DNA from: an uncultured Alistipes sp.
GTDB taxonomy: Bacteria; Bacteroidota; Bacteroidia; Bacteroidales; Rikenellaceae
DNA length: 64,000 bases
NCBI GenBank assembly: GCA_910584485.1
Contig: CAJUAV010000002.1
Span: forward strand, 1-64,000
Reading direction: 5' to 3'
Numbering within the stretch: the first letter of the stretch is position 1; each line of letters starts with the position of its first letter. The notes beneath the pieces were generated by a model. That model ran no database searches and had not been told where the DNA came from. It saw only the letters and a list, made by a program, of their open reading frames with translations. Shown here one piece after another: positions 32,761 to 41,715 of this stretch. Position numbers and translations under genes: made by a program.

Positions 32761-34182
32761 ATGAAAAAACTCGCTACGACCCTTTTGCTGTTCGCCACGG
32801 TGGTATCGGCTACGGCCGGCGGTCTGATGACCAACACGAACCAGAGCGCCTCCTTCCTGCGCAGCATCGCTCGCGGCACCTCGCTCGATCCCGACGCCGT
32901 CTACAACAACCCCGCGGGCGTGGTCTTCATGGCTGACGGCTGGCACCTGGGGCTGACGAACCAGATGGCCTGGCAGACCCGTCAGACGGAGTCGACTTTC
33001 GCGGCCTTCGCACAGGGCGAAGGCAACCACGGCGCCACGAAAACCTTCCAGGGCAAGGTCTTCTCGCCGATCATCCCCAGCTTCCAGCTCGCCTGGAAGA
33101 AGAACCGTTGGGCCGTGATGGCCGGCATGGGTGTCAACGGCGGCGGCGGCCGCGTGAAATACGACGACGGTCTGGCCTCGTTCGAGCGTCAGTACGCCGT
33201 CCTGCCGACGGCCGTCAGCGCACTGGGCCAGCCGTTCGGTCTCTCGGCCGACAAGTACGGCATGAACATGCACTTCGTCGGCACGCTGATGACGCTGCAG
33301 TTCCAGGTCGGCGCCGCCTACCGCATCACCGACTGGCTCTCGGCTTCGGTCCTCTTGCGCGTGGGCGTCACCTCGAACAAGTACGAGGGCTACATGAAGG
33401 ACATCCGCATCAACCCGACCTGCGCTGCCTTCAACCTGACAGGTCAGATGATCCCCGCCGCGCAGTTCTTCCAGTTGGTGGCAGACCGCCTGCCGACCGT
33501 CGGCATGGGCGACCTCGCCCCCGAGGCGCTGAAATATGCCGCGCTGACCGCCGATCACTCCCTTGACGTCAAGCAGACGGGTACGTCGTTGAGCCCCGTC
33601 ATCGCACTGGCCGTACACAAGGGCAAGTGGGATGCCGCCGTCAAGTACGAGTTCAAGATGCCGACCGAAGTGAAGGTCAAGTCGAGCGCCGCCTCGGCCG
33701 CCGACCCCGTCATCAACGGCATCTTCCCCGACGGCACGAAGATGAAGAGCGAGACCCCCGCCCTGCTGACCGTAGCCGCCAGCCGCTGGTGCGGCCCCGT
33801 GAAGATCACGGCCGAGTGGCACCACTATTTCGACAAGGATGCCGACAACTCGTTCAAGCAGAACGGCACCGTGAAGGGCAACACGAACGAGTACCTCATC
33901 GGTGCCGAGTGGCAGCTCTCGAAGCGCTGGCTCGTGAGCGCCGGCTATCAGCAGACGGTCTACGACCTCGACGCCGCCCACTATTCGGATATGAATTTCG
34001 TCACCTCCAGCTTCTCGCTCGGCTTCGGCGCTGCCTACCAGGTGAGCCGTGCGCTGCGCCTGAACCTCGGCACGATGAGCACCTTCTACGACAAGGTGAC
34101 CAACGACCTGGGCAACGGCAACAAGGATGTCTACTCCCGTAAAAATTCGGTCGTGGGCATCGGGCTCGATTTCAAGTTCTGA
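32761..34182 (+). CDS. OmpP1/FadL family outer-membrane transporter
   Basis: The 473-residue protein has a signal peptide (1-19) and is a predicted 14-strand beta-barrel of the FadL/TodX type, which lets hydrophobic compounds such as long-chain fatty acids cross the outer membrane. The family N-terminal motif is present as DAVYNNPAGVVFMADGWHLG. Alternating strands run to a terminal Phe (VVGIGLDFKF), the usual BAM recognition end. It is a single gene with a long leader and a strong terminator. Confidence 0.88.
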   Translation: MKKLATTLLLFATVVSATAGGLMTNTNQSASFLRSIARGTSLDPDAVYNNPAGVVFMADGWHLGLTNQMAWQTRQTESTFAAFAQGEGNHGATKTFQGKVFSPIIPSFQLAWKKNRWAVMAGMGVNGGGGRVKYDDGLASFERQYAVLPTAVSALGQPFGLSADKYGMNMHFVGTLMTLQFQVGAAYRITDWLSASVLLRVGVTSNKYEGYMKDIRINPTCAAFNLTGQMIPAAQFFQLVADRLPTVGMGDLAPEALKYAALTADHSLDVKQTGTSLSPVIALAVHKGKWDAAVKYEFKMPTEVKVKSSAASAADPVINGIFPDGTKMKSETPALLTVAASRWCGPVKITAEWHHYFDKDADNSFKQNGTVKGNTNEYLIGAEWQLSKRWLVSAGYQQTVYDLDAAHYSDMNFVTSSFSLGFGAAYQVSRALRLNLGTMSTFYDKVTNDLGNGNKDVYSRKNSVVGIGLDFKF

Positions 34183-34200
34183 TCGGCGACCGCCGCACGA

Positions 34201-34237
34201 AAAAAAGACCTCCGAAACACTCGGAGGTCTTTTTTTA
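34201..34237. terminator. Bidirectional terminator after the FadL-like gene
   Basis: AAAAAAAGACCTCCGA (34201-34216) pairs with TCGGAGGTCTTTTTTT (34222-34237) around a five-base loop. The A7/T7 arms give a U run on both strands; the minus-strand copy ends the hpt-queE-divIC operon, whose last stop codon lies at its edge. Confidence 0.9.
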
Positions 34238-34510
34238 ATCCTTCAGCAGATACACCTTCTCGCCCGCTCGCTGCATGTGGAACCGTTCGCGTGCGAACTC
34301 TTCCAGGTAGTCGTCGTAGCGCAACCGCTCGACCAGCGTGCTGTCCTCGACGATGCGGGCCCGATATTGCGCCCCCTCGCGTTGCAGGCGGGCGATGTCG
34401 CGCTTGATGCCGATCGCATGCAACAGGTGCTGCCCGATGAAAAAGAGCGAGAAGAGGACGACGATCACCGTCGTCGTGATCCAGAAACGGGAGCCGGTTT
34501 CGAATTTCAT
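34235..34510 (-). CDS. FtsB/DivIC-like septum formation initiator
   Basis: The 91-residue bitopic protein has a transmembrane helix (about 9-30, FWITTTVIVVLFSLFFIGQH), then a coiled coil (about 35-62) and the conserved tail DDYLEEFARERFHMQRAGEK. It is expected to act in the FtsQBL division complex. It follows queE directly (last base of queE 34511, first base here 34510) and ends within the terminator. Confidence 0.88.
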   Translation of the reverse strand: MKFETGSRFWITTTVIVVLFSLFFIGQHLLHAIGIKRDIARLQREGAQYRARIVEDSTLVERLRYDDYLEEFARERFHMQRAGEKVYLLKD

Positions 34511-35146
34511 CTACGGAATGTGCATGTACTTGTGGGTCTGGATCGAGATGTTCCAGCGCGGATTCGCCTTGGCGTATTCGACCAGCAGCGGCATCACCCG
34601 CTCCGAAACGCTCCATTCGGGTTGCAGGTAGAGGCGGCAGCGGAGCGATACCTCGCAGGCATTCTCTTCGGCCCAGGCGAAATCCTCCTCCCGCTCGACG
34701 ATCACCTTCAGCTCGTCGGCGCGGGCATAGGCCTCCTTCAGAGGCGGCTGCCGCCGCTTCGGCGAGAGGCAGACCCAGTCGAACCGTCCGCTGAAAGGGT
34801 GCGAGCCCGACGTTTCGAGGAAGATCTCCAACCCGCGGGCATGCAGCGCATCGGTCAGCGGATCGAGCGGGTAGAGCAGCGGTTCGCCGCCCGTCAGCAC
34901 GATCGCCCGCGCAGGATAGGAGGCGGCCCGCTCGACCACCGTTTCGATCGGCGTGGGCGGGTAGAGGCGCGGATTCCACGTATATTTGGCGTCGCACCAG
35001 CTGCACCCCACGTCGCAGCCCCCCAGGCGAATGAAATAGGCGGGCTTGCCCGCATGGTACCCCTCCCCCTGGATCGTATAGAAATCCTCCACGAGGGGCA
35101 GCCTGCGTCCCTCGTCCAGCAGTTCGCCGTATTCGAACGCAGCCAT
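34511..35146 (-). CDS. queE: 7-carboxy-7-deazaguanine synthase QueE
   Basis: This 211-residue radical SAM enzyme converts carboxytetrahydropterin to 7-carboxy-7-deazaguanine in queuosine precursor synthesis. The cluster-binding Cys44, Cys48 and Cys51 lie in GGCDVGCSWCD; the SAM-binding GGEP is in VLTGGEPLLYP; the N-terminal substrate region is FYTIQGEGYHAG. It is the middle gene of an hpt-queE-divIC operon. Other queuosine genes are not in the window. Confidence 0.93.
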   Translation of the reverse strand: MAAFEYGELLDEGRRLPLVEDFYTIQGEGYHAGKPAYFIRLGGCDVGCSWCDAKYTWNPRLYPPTPIETVVERAASYPARAIVLTGGEPLLYPLDPLTDALHARGLEIFLETSGSHPFSGRFDWVCLSPKRRQPPLKEAYARADELKVIVEREEDFAWAEENACEVSLRCRLYLQPEWSVSERVMPLLVEYAKANPRWNISIQTHKYMHIP

Positions 35147-35150
35147 CGCG

Positions 35151-35699
35151 CTACTCCTCCTCCGTGACGACGTAAATATCCTTCAGCGAGCGCCCGAGCT
35201 GGTCGTAGTCCAGTCCGTAGCCGACGATGAACTCGTTGCCGATCTCCATGGCGGCGTAGCGGATCGGAATCTGCTTGCGGTAGGAGGCGGGCTTGAAGAA
35301 GAGCGTGCAGATCTCCACCGAGGCGGGACGGTGCTTGGTCAGCTCCGCGACCATGTGGGCGATGCTCTCGCCCGTGTCGACGATGTCCTCGACGACAATG
35401 ATGTGGCGCCCCTCGATCGAGCCGTTCAGGCCGATCAGGCTGCGCACCTCGCCCGTCGAAGCGGTGCCCGCATAGGAGGCGAGCTTGACGAACGAGATTT
35501 CGCTGTTGAACTCGATCTTCTTGATCAGGTCGCTGAAAAACATGAACGAACCGTTCAGCACCCCCAGAAAAATCGGGGTCTCCTTCCCCGCGTAGTCGCG
35601 GTTGATGCGCTCGGCGACGGCCTCCACCACCTCGTCGATGCGGGCGGCGGGAATCATCACCTTGAAGCGCTTGTCATGAAGTCGGATGATCTGCTCCAT
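35151..35699 (-). CDS. hpt: Hypoxanthine phosphoribosyltransferase
   Basis: The 182-residue enzyme salvages hypoxanthine or guanine with PRPP to give IMP or GMP. The PRPP loop IIVVEDIVDTGES (about residues 99-111) and the purine-binding end VGYGLDYDQLGR are present, and the length is normal. It is the first gene of the operon and has a strong promoter at 35738-35770; queE follows after four bases. Confidence 0.93.
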   Translation of the reverse strand: MEQIIRLHDKRFKVMIPAARIDEVVEAVAERINRDYAGKETPIFLGVLNGSFMFFSDLIKKIEFNSEISFVKLASYAGTASTGEVRSLIGLNGSIEGRHIIVVEDIVDTGESIAHMVAELTKHRPASVEICTLFFKPASYRKQIPIRYAAMEIGNEFIVGYGLDYDQLGRSLKDIYVVTEEE

Positions 35700-36141
35700 T
35701 TATTATAAGTATTGTAGTTTCGTTCGGATATTAGGTACAAATATAACGCTCTGCACGGAATCGCCCAAAAATTCGGCCGATTTTCTTCCGACACGGTGCA
35801 CGGCGGCCGCGATCGGCGCCGCGTGCGGCGGCAAAGTTACAAACAGGAAGCATAAACCGTGACAATAATAAATTTGCACTGTGCACACAGCCCCGAATCG
35901 GATCGCCCTCCGAAGCGCGCAGAGAGGGGATGGCACTCGAACCGTTGCAGTTACGGCAGCGAACGGGCGACGGGGAAACACTGTGCCGCCGATCTTACGA
36001 ATCGTTATCGGACACCGTGCAATTGTTAATAACTTGATGATAAAATAGCACGAAAAGGCCGTATAACCCGCCGAAAAATTTCTATATTGTCGGCGCATAC
36101 CCATTGCACCGGAAGCTCATTACTCACTAATCCACATCCAC
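35700..36141. other. Intergenic region between hpt and susC
   Basis: This 442-base divergent gap holds the hpt promoter, another possible -7 box on the plus strand (TAAATTTG, 35869-35876) and one on the minus strand (TAACTTTG, 35832-35839). The word GACAC(C/G)GTGCA occurs at about 35790 and 36011, and GTGCAC at 35796 and 35881. For susC only a weak TATATTG near 36084 is visible. I see no gene. Confidence 0.5.
35738..35770 (-). promoter_or_regulatory. Promoter of the hpt-queE-divIC operon
   Basis: On the minus strand TTTTG (35766-35770), a 20-base spacer and TATATTTG (35738-35745) match the consensus; the start codon is at 35699. Confidence 0.75.
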
Positions 36142-39100
36142 ATGAAAGAGCTCTACTCAACTATCTTGCTGGTATCGAACAAGATCCGGCAAAATGAGGG
36201 GGGGGGATTTTCGCCGATCCGTAGGACGATCGTCCCGCTCCTGCTCCTCGCACTGACCATCGGAGCGCTCCTGCCCGCCACGGCGCAACAGCGCACGATG
36301 CCCGTAAACGGCGTCGTGCTCGACGAAGGAGGCCAGCCGATGATCGGCGTCACGATCGTCGACCCGAAGAACCCCGCAGCGGGCACCACCTCGGGCAACC
36401 AGGGCGCCTACCGCATCATCGTCGGCCGCACGTGCGACTCGCTGCGCTTCTCGTTCATCGGCTACAAGGCGCAGACGGTCGCCATCCGCGAAGCGGCCCT
36501 CGTCCGCATGGAGCCCGAGGCGCAAAGCATGGACGCCGTCGTCGTCACGGGTATCTACACGCGTAAGGCGGAGAGCTACACGGGCGCCTCGAAGACGCTC
36601 ACCAGCTCGGACATCATGCGCGTCGGCAACCAGAACCTGCTGCAGAGCCTCAAGAACATCGACCCGACGATCTACATGCCCGACAACATGCTGGCGGGCT
36701 CCGACCCCAATGCCCTGCCGACGATCTCCATGCGCGGCAATTCGAGCTTCCCGGGCGGCGAATCGGCCGCGGCCTTCAAGAGCAACTACCAGAACCAGCC
36801 CAACCAGCCGCTCTTCATCCTCGACGGCTTCGAGACCTCGATCGAGACGGTCATGGATATGGACATGAACCGCGTCGAGAGCATGACCCTGCTCAAAGAC
36901 GCCTCGGCCAAGGCGCTCTACGGTTCGAAGGCGGCCAACGGCGTAATCGTCATCGAGACGCGCCGCCTCTCGAGCGGCCGCCCCACGATCACCTACAACG
37001 GCAGCATGTCGGTCGAGGTTCCCGACCTGTCGAGCTACGACCTCTGCAACGCCTTCGAGAAGCTGCAGGCCGAGGTGAACGAGGGGCTCTACACGAGCAG
37101 CACGCCCGACGAGCAGGTCCGGCTGACCAAACTCTACAACGCCCGCTACAAACTCGCCTCCGAAGGGTTGAGCACCGACTGGCTCGCCAAGCCGCTGCGC
37201 ACGGCCATCGGCCACAAACACACCTTGAGCGTCGAACTGGGCGACCCGCAGGGGCTGCGCGCGATGCTCGACGTTTCGTACAACGACACGCAGGGCGTCA
37301 TGAAGGGCTCGGGGCGCCAGAACACGCAGATCACCGCCAACGTCGCCTACCGCACCAAGAAGCTCCTCTTCCGCAACATCCTCACGGTGCTCTCGAACAA
37401 GAGCAAGGAGTCGCCCTACGGCTCGTTCGGCGACTACGCCAAGATGAACCCCTTCTGGCAGGCGACCGACGCCGAAGGGAACGTCTACCGCTATGCCGAG
37501 GGCGCGAGCAGCTACGAGGGCATCAAGGAGGTGGCCAACCCGCTCTACGACGCGACGATCGGCACCTCGTTCACCTCGAGCTACCTCTCCTTCACGAACA
37601 ACTTCTACGCCGAGTGGCAGGTGCTCAAATCGCTCAAGGTCGTCGGCCGCTTCGGCGCGTCGCAGCAGCGCAACGACTCGGACGATTTCTATCCCGCCAA
37701 GCACTCGATGTTCGTGGGGTATCTCGACGACCAGCTGCTCACACGCGGCAAATACATCCTCGAAAGCGGCAAGCGCAGCAACTTCTCGGGCGACCTGAAC
37801 CTGAATTTCAACCAGACGTTCGGCAAACACTCCGTCTTCGCCAACCTCCGCGGCAGCGCCTCCGAAACCACCTACTCGGCCTACCGCCACACGGCCGAAG
37901 GCTTCCCCAACAGCACGAAGGCCGATATCACCCTCGCCCGCCGCTATGCGCTGAACAGCAAACCCGTCGGCATGTCGTCGCTCAACCGCGAGCTGGGATT
38001 CCTCGCGGCGGCCTCGTACGACTACGACAACCGCTACCTCGTCGACGCGACCTGCAACCTGAGTGCCTCGTCGCTCTTCGGCGCCGACAACCGCTGGGCC
38101 ACCAGCTGGTCGGTGGGTCTGGGCTGGAACCTCCACAACGAGCCCTTCATGCAGAACCAAAAGGTCGTCAAGCGCTTCAAGCTGCGCGGCTCGGTCGGTC
38201 TGACGGGTAACCAGAACTTCACGACCAACAGTTCGATCGCCACCTACCTCTACTACACGGGCGTCTCCTACCAGGGTCAGACGGGCGCCTACCTCTCGCT
38301 CATGCCCAACCCCGAGCTGCGCTGGGAGCAGAAGAAGGACTACAACGTCGGCGTCGACCTCCAGATCTGGCGGCTCCAGCTGACGGCCGACCTCTTCCGC
38401 GCCGACACGGAGCACATGCTCACCGACCTGTCGATCCCCACCTCGACGGGCTTCGGATCGGTGAAGACCAACCTCGGTCTGGTGCGCGACTCGGGCTTCG
38501 AGGTGCAGGCCAACCTCACCGCATGGCAGGGCAAGAACGGCTATTTCAACCTCAACGGATCGATCCACTACGGCAAGAACAAGATCATCCGCCTCTCGGA
38601 GAGCATGCGCGCCTACAACGAGCGGATGCGCAAGAACGCCGCGGATGCCGGCAACTCGACCCCCGTGCTCATCTACGAGGACGGTCGCCCGATGAACGCC
38701 ATTTGGGCCGTTCCGTCGGCAGGCATCGATCCCGCGACGGGCCGCGAAATCTACATCAAGAAGGACGGCACCCTGACCTACGCATACGACGGCAACGACA
38801 TGGTCGTGGCGGGTATTTCCGACCCCAAATACCGCGGCACGTTCGGCTTCTCGGGCGAGTGGAAGGGCATCGGTTTGAGCACCACCTTCAGCTACCTCGG
38901 CGGCGGTCAGATGTACAACACGACCCTCGTCGACCGCATCGAGAACGTCGACATGGCCTACAACGTCGACCGCCGCGTGCTGCAGGGCCGCTGGACCACC
39001 CCGGGACAGATCACCCCCTATAAAAAGTTCAATGCCTCGGAGAGCACGCGCCCCACGACCCGCTTCGTGCAGGACCGCAACGAGGTGACCATCTCGGCGA

Positions 39101-39273
39101 TCTCGGCCTACTACGAGTTCCCGCGGTCGGTCGTCAAACCCCTGCACATGCAGCGCATGCGCCTGACCTTCTACATCAACAACGTGGCGACCTTCTCGTC
39201 GATCAAGGTCGAACGCGGTCTGAACTACCCGTTCGCCCGCACGATGTCCGTCGCCCTGACCGCCACCTTCTAA
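36142..39273 (+). CDS. SusC/RagA-type TonB-dependent outer-membrane transporter
   Basis: The 1043-residue protein imports a nutrient captured by its SusD partner. After a signal segment (about 30-48, VPLLLLALTIGALLPATA) come a carboxypeptidase-regulatory-like domain (about 50-130, VNGVVLDEGGQPMIGVTIVD), the plug (about 135-270, VVVTGIYTRKAESYTGASKT; LFILDGFETSIETVMDM) and a 22-strand barrel. The N-terminus is odd: about 28 residues precede the signal and contain a G9 tract in codons 19-22 (ENEGGG region), so any slip would abort translation before the signal. The frame is intact here. The ligand is unknown; neighbours (DUF4843, PKD-like) do not point to a glycan. Confidence 0.93.
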   Translation: MKELYSTILLVSNKIRQNEGGGFSPIRRTIVPLLLLALTIGALLPATAQQRTMPVNGVVLDEGGQPMIGVTIVDPKNPAAGTTSGNQGAYRIIVGRTCDSLRFSFIGYKAQTVAIREAALVRMEPEAQSMDAVVVTGIYTRKAESYTGASKTLTSSDIMRVGNQNLLQSLKNIDPTIYMPDNMLAGSDPNALPTISMRGNSSFPGGESAAAFKSNYQNQPNQPLFILDGFETSIETVMDMDMNRVESMTLLKDASAKALYGSKAANGVIVIETRRLSSGRPTITYNGSMSVEVPDLSSYDLCNAFEKLQAEVNEGLYTSSTPDEQVRLTKLYNARYKLASEGLSTDWLAKPLRTAIGHKHTLSVELGDPQGLRAMLDVSYNDTQGVMKGSGRQNTQITANVAYRTKKLLFRNILTVLSNKSKESPYGSFGDYAKMNPFWQATDAEGNVYRYAEGASSYEGIKEVANPLYDATIGTSFTSSYLSFTNNFYAEWQVLKSLKVVGRFGASQQRNDSDDFYPAKHSMFVGYLDDQLLTRGKYILESGKRSNFSGDLNLNFNQTFGKHSVFANLRGSASETTYSAYRHTAEGFPNSTKADITLARRYALNSKPVGMSSLNRELGFLAAASYDYDNRYLVDATCNLSASSLFGADNRWATSWSVGLGWNLHNEPFMQNQKVVKRFKLRGSVGLTGNQNFTTNSSIATYLYYTGVSYQGQTGAYLSLMPNPELRWEQKKDYNVGVDLQIWRLQLTADLFRADTEHMLTDLSIPTSTGFGSVKTNLGLVRDSGFEVQANLTAWQGKNGYFNLNGSIHYGKNKIIRLSESMRAYNERMRKNAADAGNSTPVLIYEDGRPMNAIWAVPSAGIDPATGREIYIKKDGTLTYAYDGNDMVVAGISDPKYRGTFGFSGEWKGIGLSTTFSYLGGGQMYNTTLVDRIENVDMAYNVDRRVLQGRWTTPGQITPYKKFNASESTRPTTRFVQDRNEVTISAISAYYEFPRSVVKPLHMQRMRLTFYINNVATFSSIKVERGLNYPFARTMSVALTATF
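36198..36206. repeat. G9 homopolymer in the susC N-terminal coding region
   Basis: Nine consecutive G in the codons for Glu-Gly-Gly-Gly, 56 bases after the ATG and before the signal sequence, followed by ATTTT as at the glycosyltransferase tract. Confidence 0.95.
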
Positions 39274-39286
39274 ACCACCGATTGTC

Positions 39287-40813
39287 ATGAAAAAAATCCT
39301 CATATCCGCGCTTCTGACCGCCGCAGCCCTGCTGCCGACGGCCTGCGAAAGCTGGCTCGACCAGACGGCCGATTCCGAAATCCGCGACAAGGAGCACTAC
39401 AGCACCGTCGAAGGCTTCCAGCAGACGCTGACGGGCTGCTACATCGGCATGACCGACGCATCGCTCTACGGCAGCTACCTCTCGTGGCTCTACCCCGAGC
39501 TGCTGGCCCGCCAGTTCAATCCCGTCCTCACCACCGGAATAGGTGCCTCTGTCCAATATTTCCAGCTGTACGAATACGCCCGCCCCTCCAGCAAGGAGAT
39601 CATCGACGCCGTCTGGGCCAAGGCCTACAACGTGATCGTCAACGCCAATGCCGCCCTGCTCGAAATCGACGCGAAGGAAGCGCTGCTCGGACCGACCGAG
39701 TACGCCATCATCAAGGGCGAACTGCTGGCCGTGCGCGCCTACCTCCACCTCGACCTCGCCCGTCTGTTCGGCTACGGCGACTGGGCGGCACGCAAGGCCG
39801 AAATCGATGCCAAAAACGCCGTACCGTACCTCGAGAAGGTCGACAAAAACGCTGCGGCGCAGCTTACGATGGCGAAGTTCTTCGAACGGCTGACGCAAGA
39901 CCTCGACGAGGCGGCCCGCCTGCTCAAGGCGGAAGATCCCGTCACGGGTGCCCATCCGTGGAGTTACTACCACGAAATGAATGCCGACGGCTACTACAAC
40001 TGGCGCAACCTGCACCTGAACTACTATGCGGTGCGCGCTCTCCAGGCCCGCGCCTACCTGTGGGAGGGAAGCCCCGCCAGCAAAGAGCTGGCCCGCGAAG
40101 CGGCCGAAGAGGTGATCCGCGATTTTCTCGCGAAGAGCGAGGGCAACGCGCTCGGCAACTACAACATTTGGCGCTGGATGACCGCAGGCGATGTCACGAC
40201 CTACCCCGCCATGGGGCTCGAACAGATCTTCGCCCTCAACGTCGCGGGGTTGCAGGAGACGGATCTTCCCAAATACTACATCCTGAACTACACCACCAAT
40301 AACCCCCAGGCGTTCTTCATCACCCCCGCTCGCATGGAGGAGGTCTACGAAGGCAGCCAGACCGACTGGCGTGCGCAGAACAACCTGCTGTCCCAGACCC
40401 AGAGCGGAGCGGCTACGCAGGGCTACGTTTCGAAAAAGCTCCTCCATCCCGACGGCAGCAGCTTCTACTACAACCGCGTGCCGCTGATCCGTCTGCCCGA
40501 AATGTACTACATCGCCGCCGAGTGCTACGCCACGGGGGCGACGCCCGACACGGGCAAGGCGGCCGAGCTGCTGAACGTCGTCCGCGAAAAGCGCGGACTG
40601 TACGAACCGCTGCCCGCCGACCTCTCCGCGGAGCGCATGATGGAGGAGATCCGCAAGGAGTACCGCAAGGAGTTCCTCGCCGAAGGGGTGATGTTCTACT
40701 ACTACAAACGCCTCGGCGTCGCCGACATTCCCGATTACGACGAAGCGATGGGCGATCGCCAGTACCTGCTGCCCTATCCCGATTTCGAGACGGAGAACGG
40801 CCGTGTTCAATAA
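39287..40813 (+). CDS. SusD/RagB-type nutrient-binding lipoprotein
   Basis: The 508-residue surface lipoprotein captures substrate for the SusC gene 13 bases upstream. The lipobox LLPTAC places the acylated Cys near residue 20. SusD features include the N-terminal TPR-rich region (EGFQQTLTGCYIGMTDASLY), ELLAVRAYLHLDLARLFGYG and the C-terminal MYYIAAECYAT and VREKRGLYEPLPADLSAERM region. It is the second gene of a four-gene operon. Confidence 0.93.
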   Translation: MKKILISALLTAAALLPTACESWLDQTADSEIRDKEHYSTVEGFQQTLTGCYIGMTDASLYGSYLSWLYPELLARQFNPVLTTGIGASVQYFQLYEYARPSSKEIIDAVWAKAYNVIVNANAALLEIDAKEALLGPTEYAIIKGELLAVRAYLHLDLARLFGYGDWAARKAEIDAKNAVPYLEKVDKNAAAQLTMAKFFERLTQDLDEAARLLKAEDPVTGAHPWSYYHEMNADGYYNWRNLHLNYYAVRALQARAYLWEGSPASKELAREAAEEVIRDFLAKSEGNALGNYNIWRWMTAGDVTTYPAMGLEQIFALNVAGLQETDLPKYYILNYTTNNPQAFFITPARMEEVYEGSQTDWRAQNNLLSQTQSGAATQGYVSKKLLHPDGSSFYYNRVPLIRLPEMYYIAAECYATGATPDTGKAAELLNVVREKRGLYEPLPADLSAERMMEEIRKEYRKEFLAEGVMFYYYKRLGVADIPDYDEAMGDRQYLLPYPDFETENGRVQ

Positions 40814-40832
40814 CCCGAAAAAGATGCACACC

Positions 40833-41702
40833 ATGAAAAATACGATCCTTACCTTCGGACTCTTCGCCGCGGCCCTCTTCTCGTCCGCTTGCGGCGACGA
40901 ATCGATCGAGACATACGATCCCGCCTACGATGCCGTCCGCTTCACCGGTGCGGGCGGAAAAGCCGATCCGGACTTTTCGGCGTTCGATTCGGAAACCAAG
41001 ACCTCCTACTACAACTATTCGTTTCTCGAAACGCCGTTCGAGAAGAGCTGCGAGTTCGACATTCCCGTCTATCTGATCGGCATGCCGGCCGCCGAAGACC
41101 GCACCTTCGGCTGGGTGATCGATGCCGAGCAGACGACCGCCCCCGCAGAGAGTTTTCGCGTGATTTCCGCCGTCATTCCCGCGGGCGAGGTGCGCGGCTG
41201 CCTCCGCGTGGTCATCGACAACACCGAGGAGCTTACCGAAACGAGCTACACGGCAGCCTTCAAGCTCGTCGAGAACGAGGTGCTGCGCGTCGAGCGGGGC
41301 AACTACGTGCGCACGCAGCTCACCTGGAACAACTCGATTCCGTTCCCCATGAACAACAACCTCCGCCGTTCGTACAACATGCTTATCGCGGGCGAAAAGA
41401 GCTACATCTCGACCTCGGCGGCCCAGATCAGCGCCAACGGCCTGCGCGCGATCGTCGCGGCGACGGGCTGGAACGACTGGGACGATCCGACCAAGCACAA
41501 GATCCACAATGCGTCGGCCACCTACGGCTACTACAAGTATCTGCCGCGCTACCAGGCGCTCGTCACGAACGAGCTGTACAAGGCCTACACCCTCATGCTG
41601 CGCGACTATCTGGAGGCTTACAAGGCCGAACACGACGGAGAGCCCCTGCTGCACGACAGCGGCGCCCAGGTCGGGCAACCCATTCAGGCAAGAACCTATT
41701 AA
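40833..41702 (+). CDS. DUF4843-type lipoprotein
   Basis: The 289-residue lipoprotein (lipobox LFSSAC, Cys near 20) has a beta-rich N-terminal half (FDIPVYLIGMPAAEDRTFGW, then the FRVISAVIPAGEVRG region) and an alpha-rich end. This composition and its position between SusD and a PKD-like lipoprotein fit DUF4843. It probably sits at the cell surface as an accessory of the SusCD complex. I chose the Met at 40833 because it opens the lipoprotein signal; a Met at 40824 is nearby. Confidence 0.78.
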   Translation: MKNTILTFGLFAAALFSSACGDESIETYDPAYDAVRFTGAGGKADPDFSAFDSETKTSYYNYSFLETPFEKSCEFDIPVYLIGMPAAEDRTFGWVIDAEQTTAPAESFRVISAVIPAGEVRGCLRVVIDNTEELTETSYTAAFKLVENEVLRVERGNYVRTQLTWNNSIPFPMNNNLRRSYNMLIAGEKSYISTSAAQISANGLRAIVAATGWNDWDDPTKHKIHNASATYGYYKYLPRYQALVTNELYKAYTLMLRDYLEAYKAEHDGEPLLHDSGAQVGQPIQARTY

Positions 41703-41715
41703 TGCGCTTCCATCC

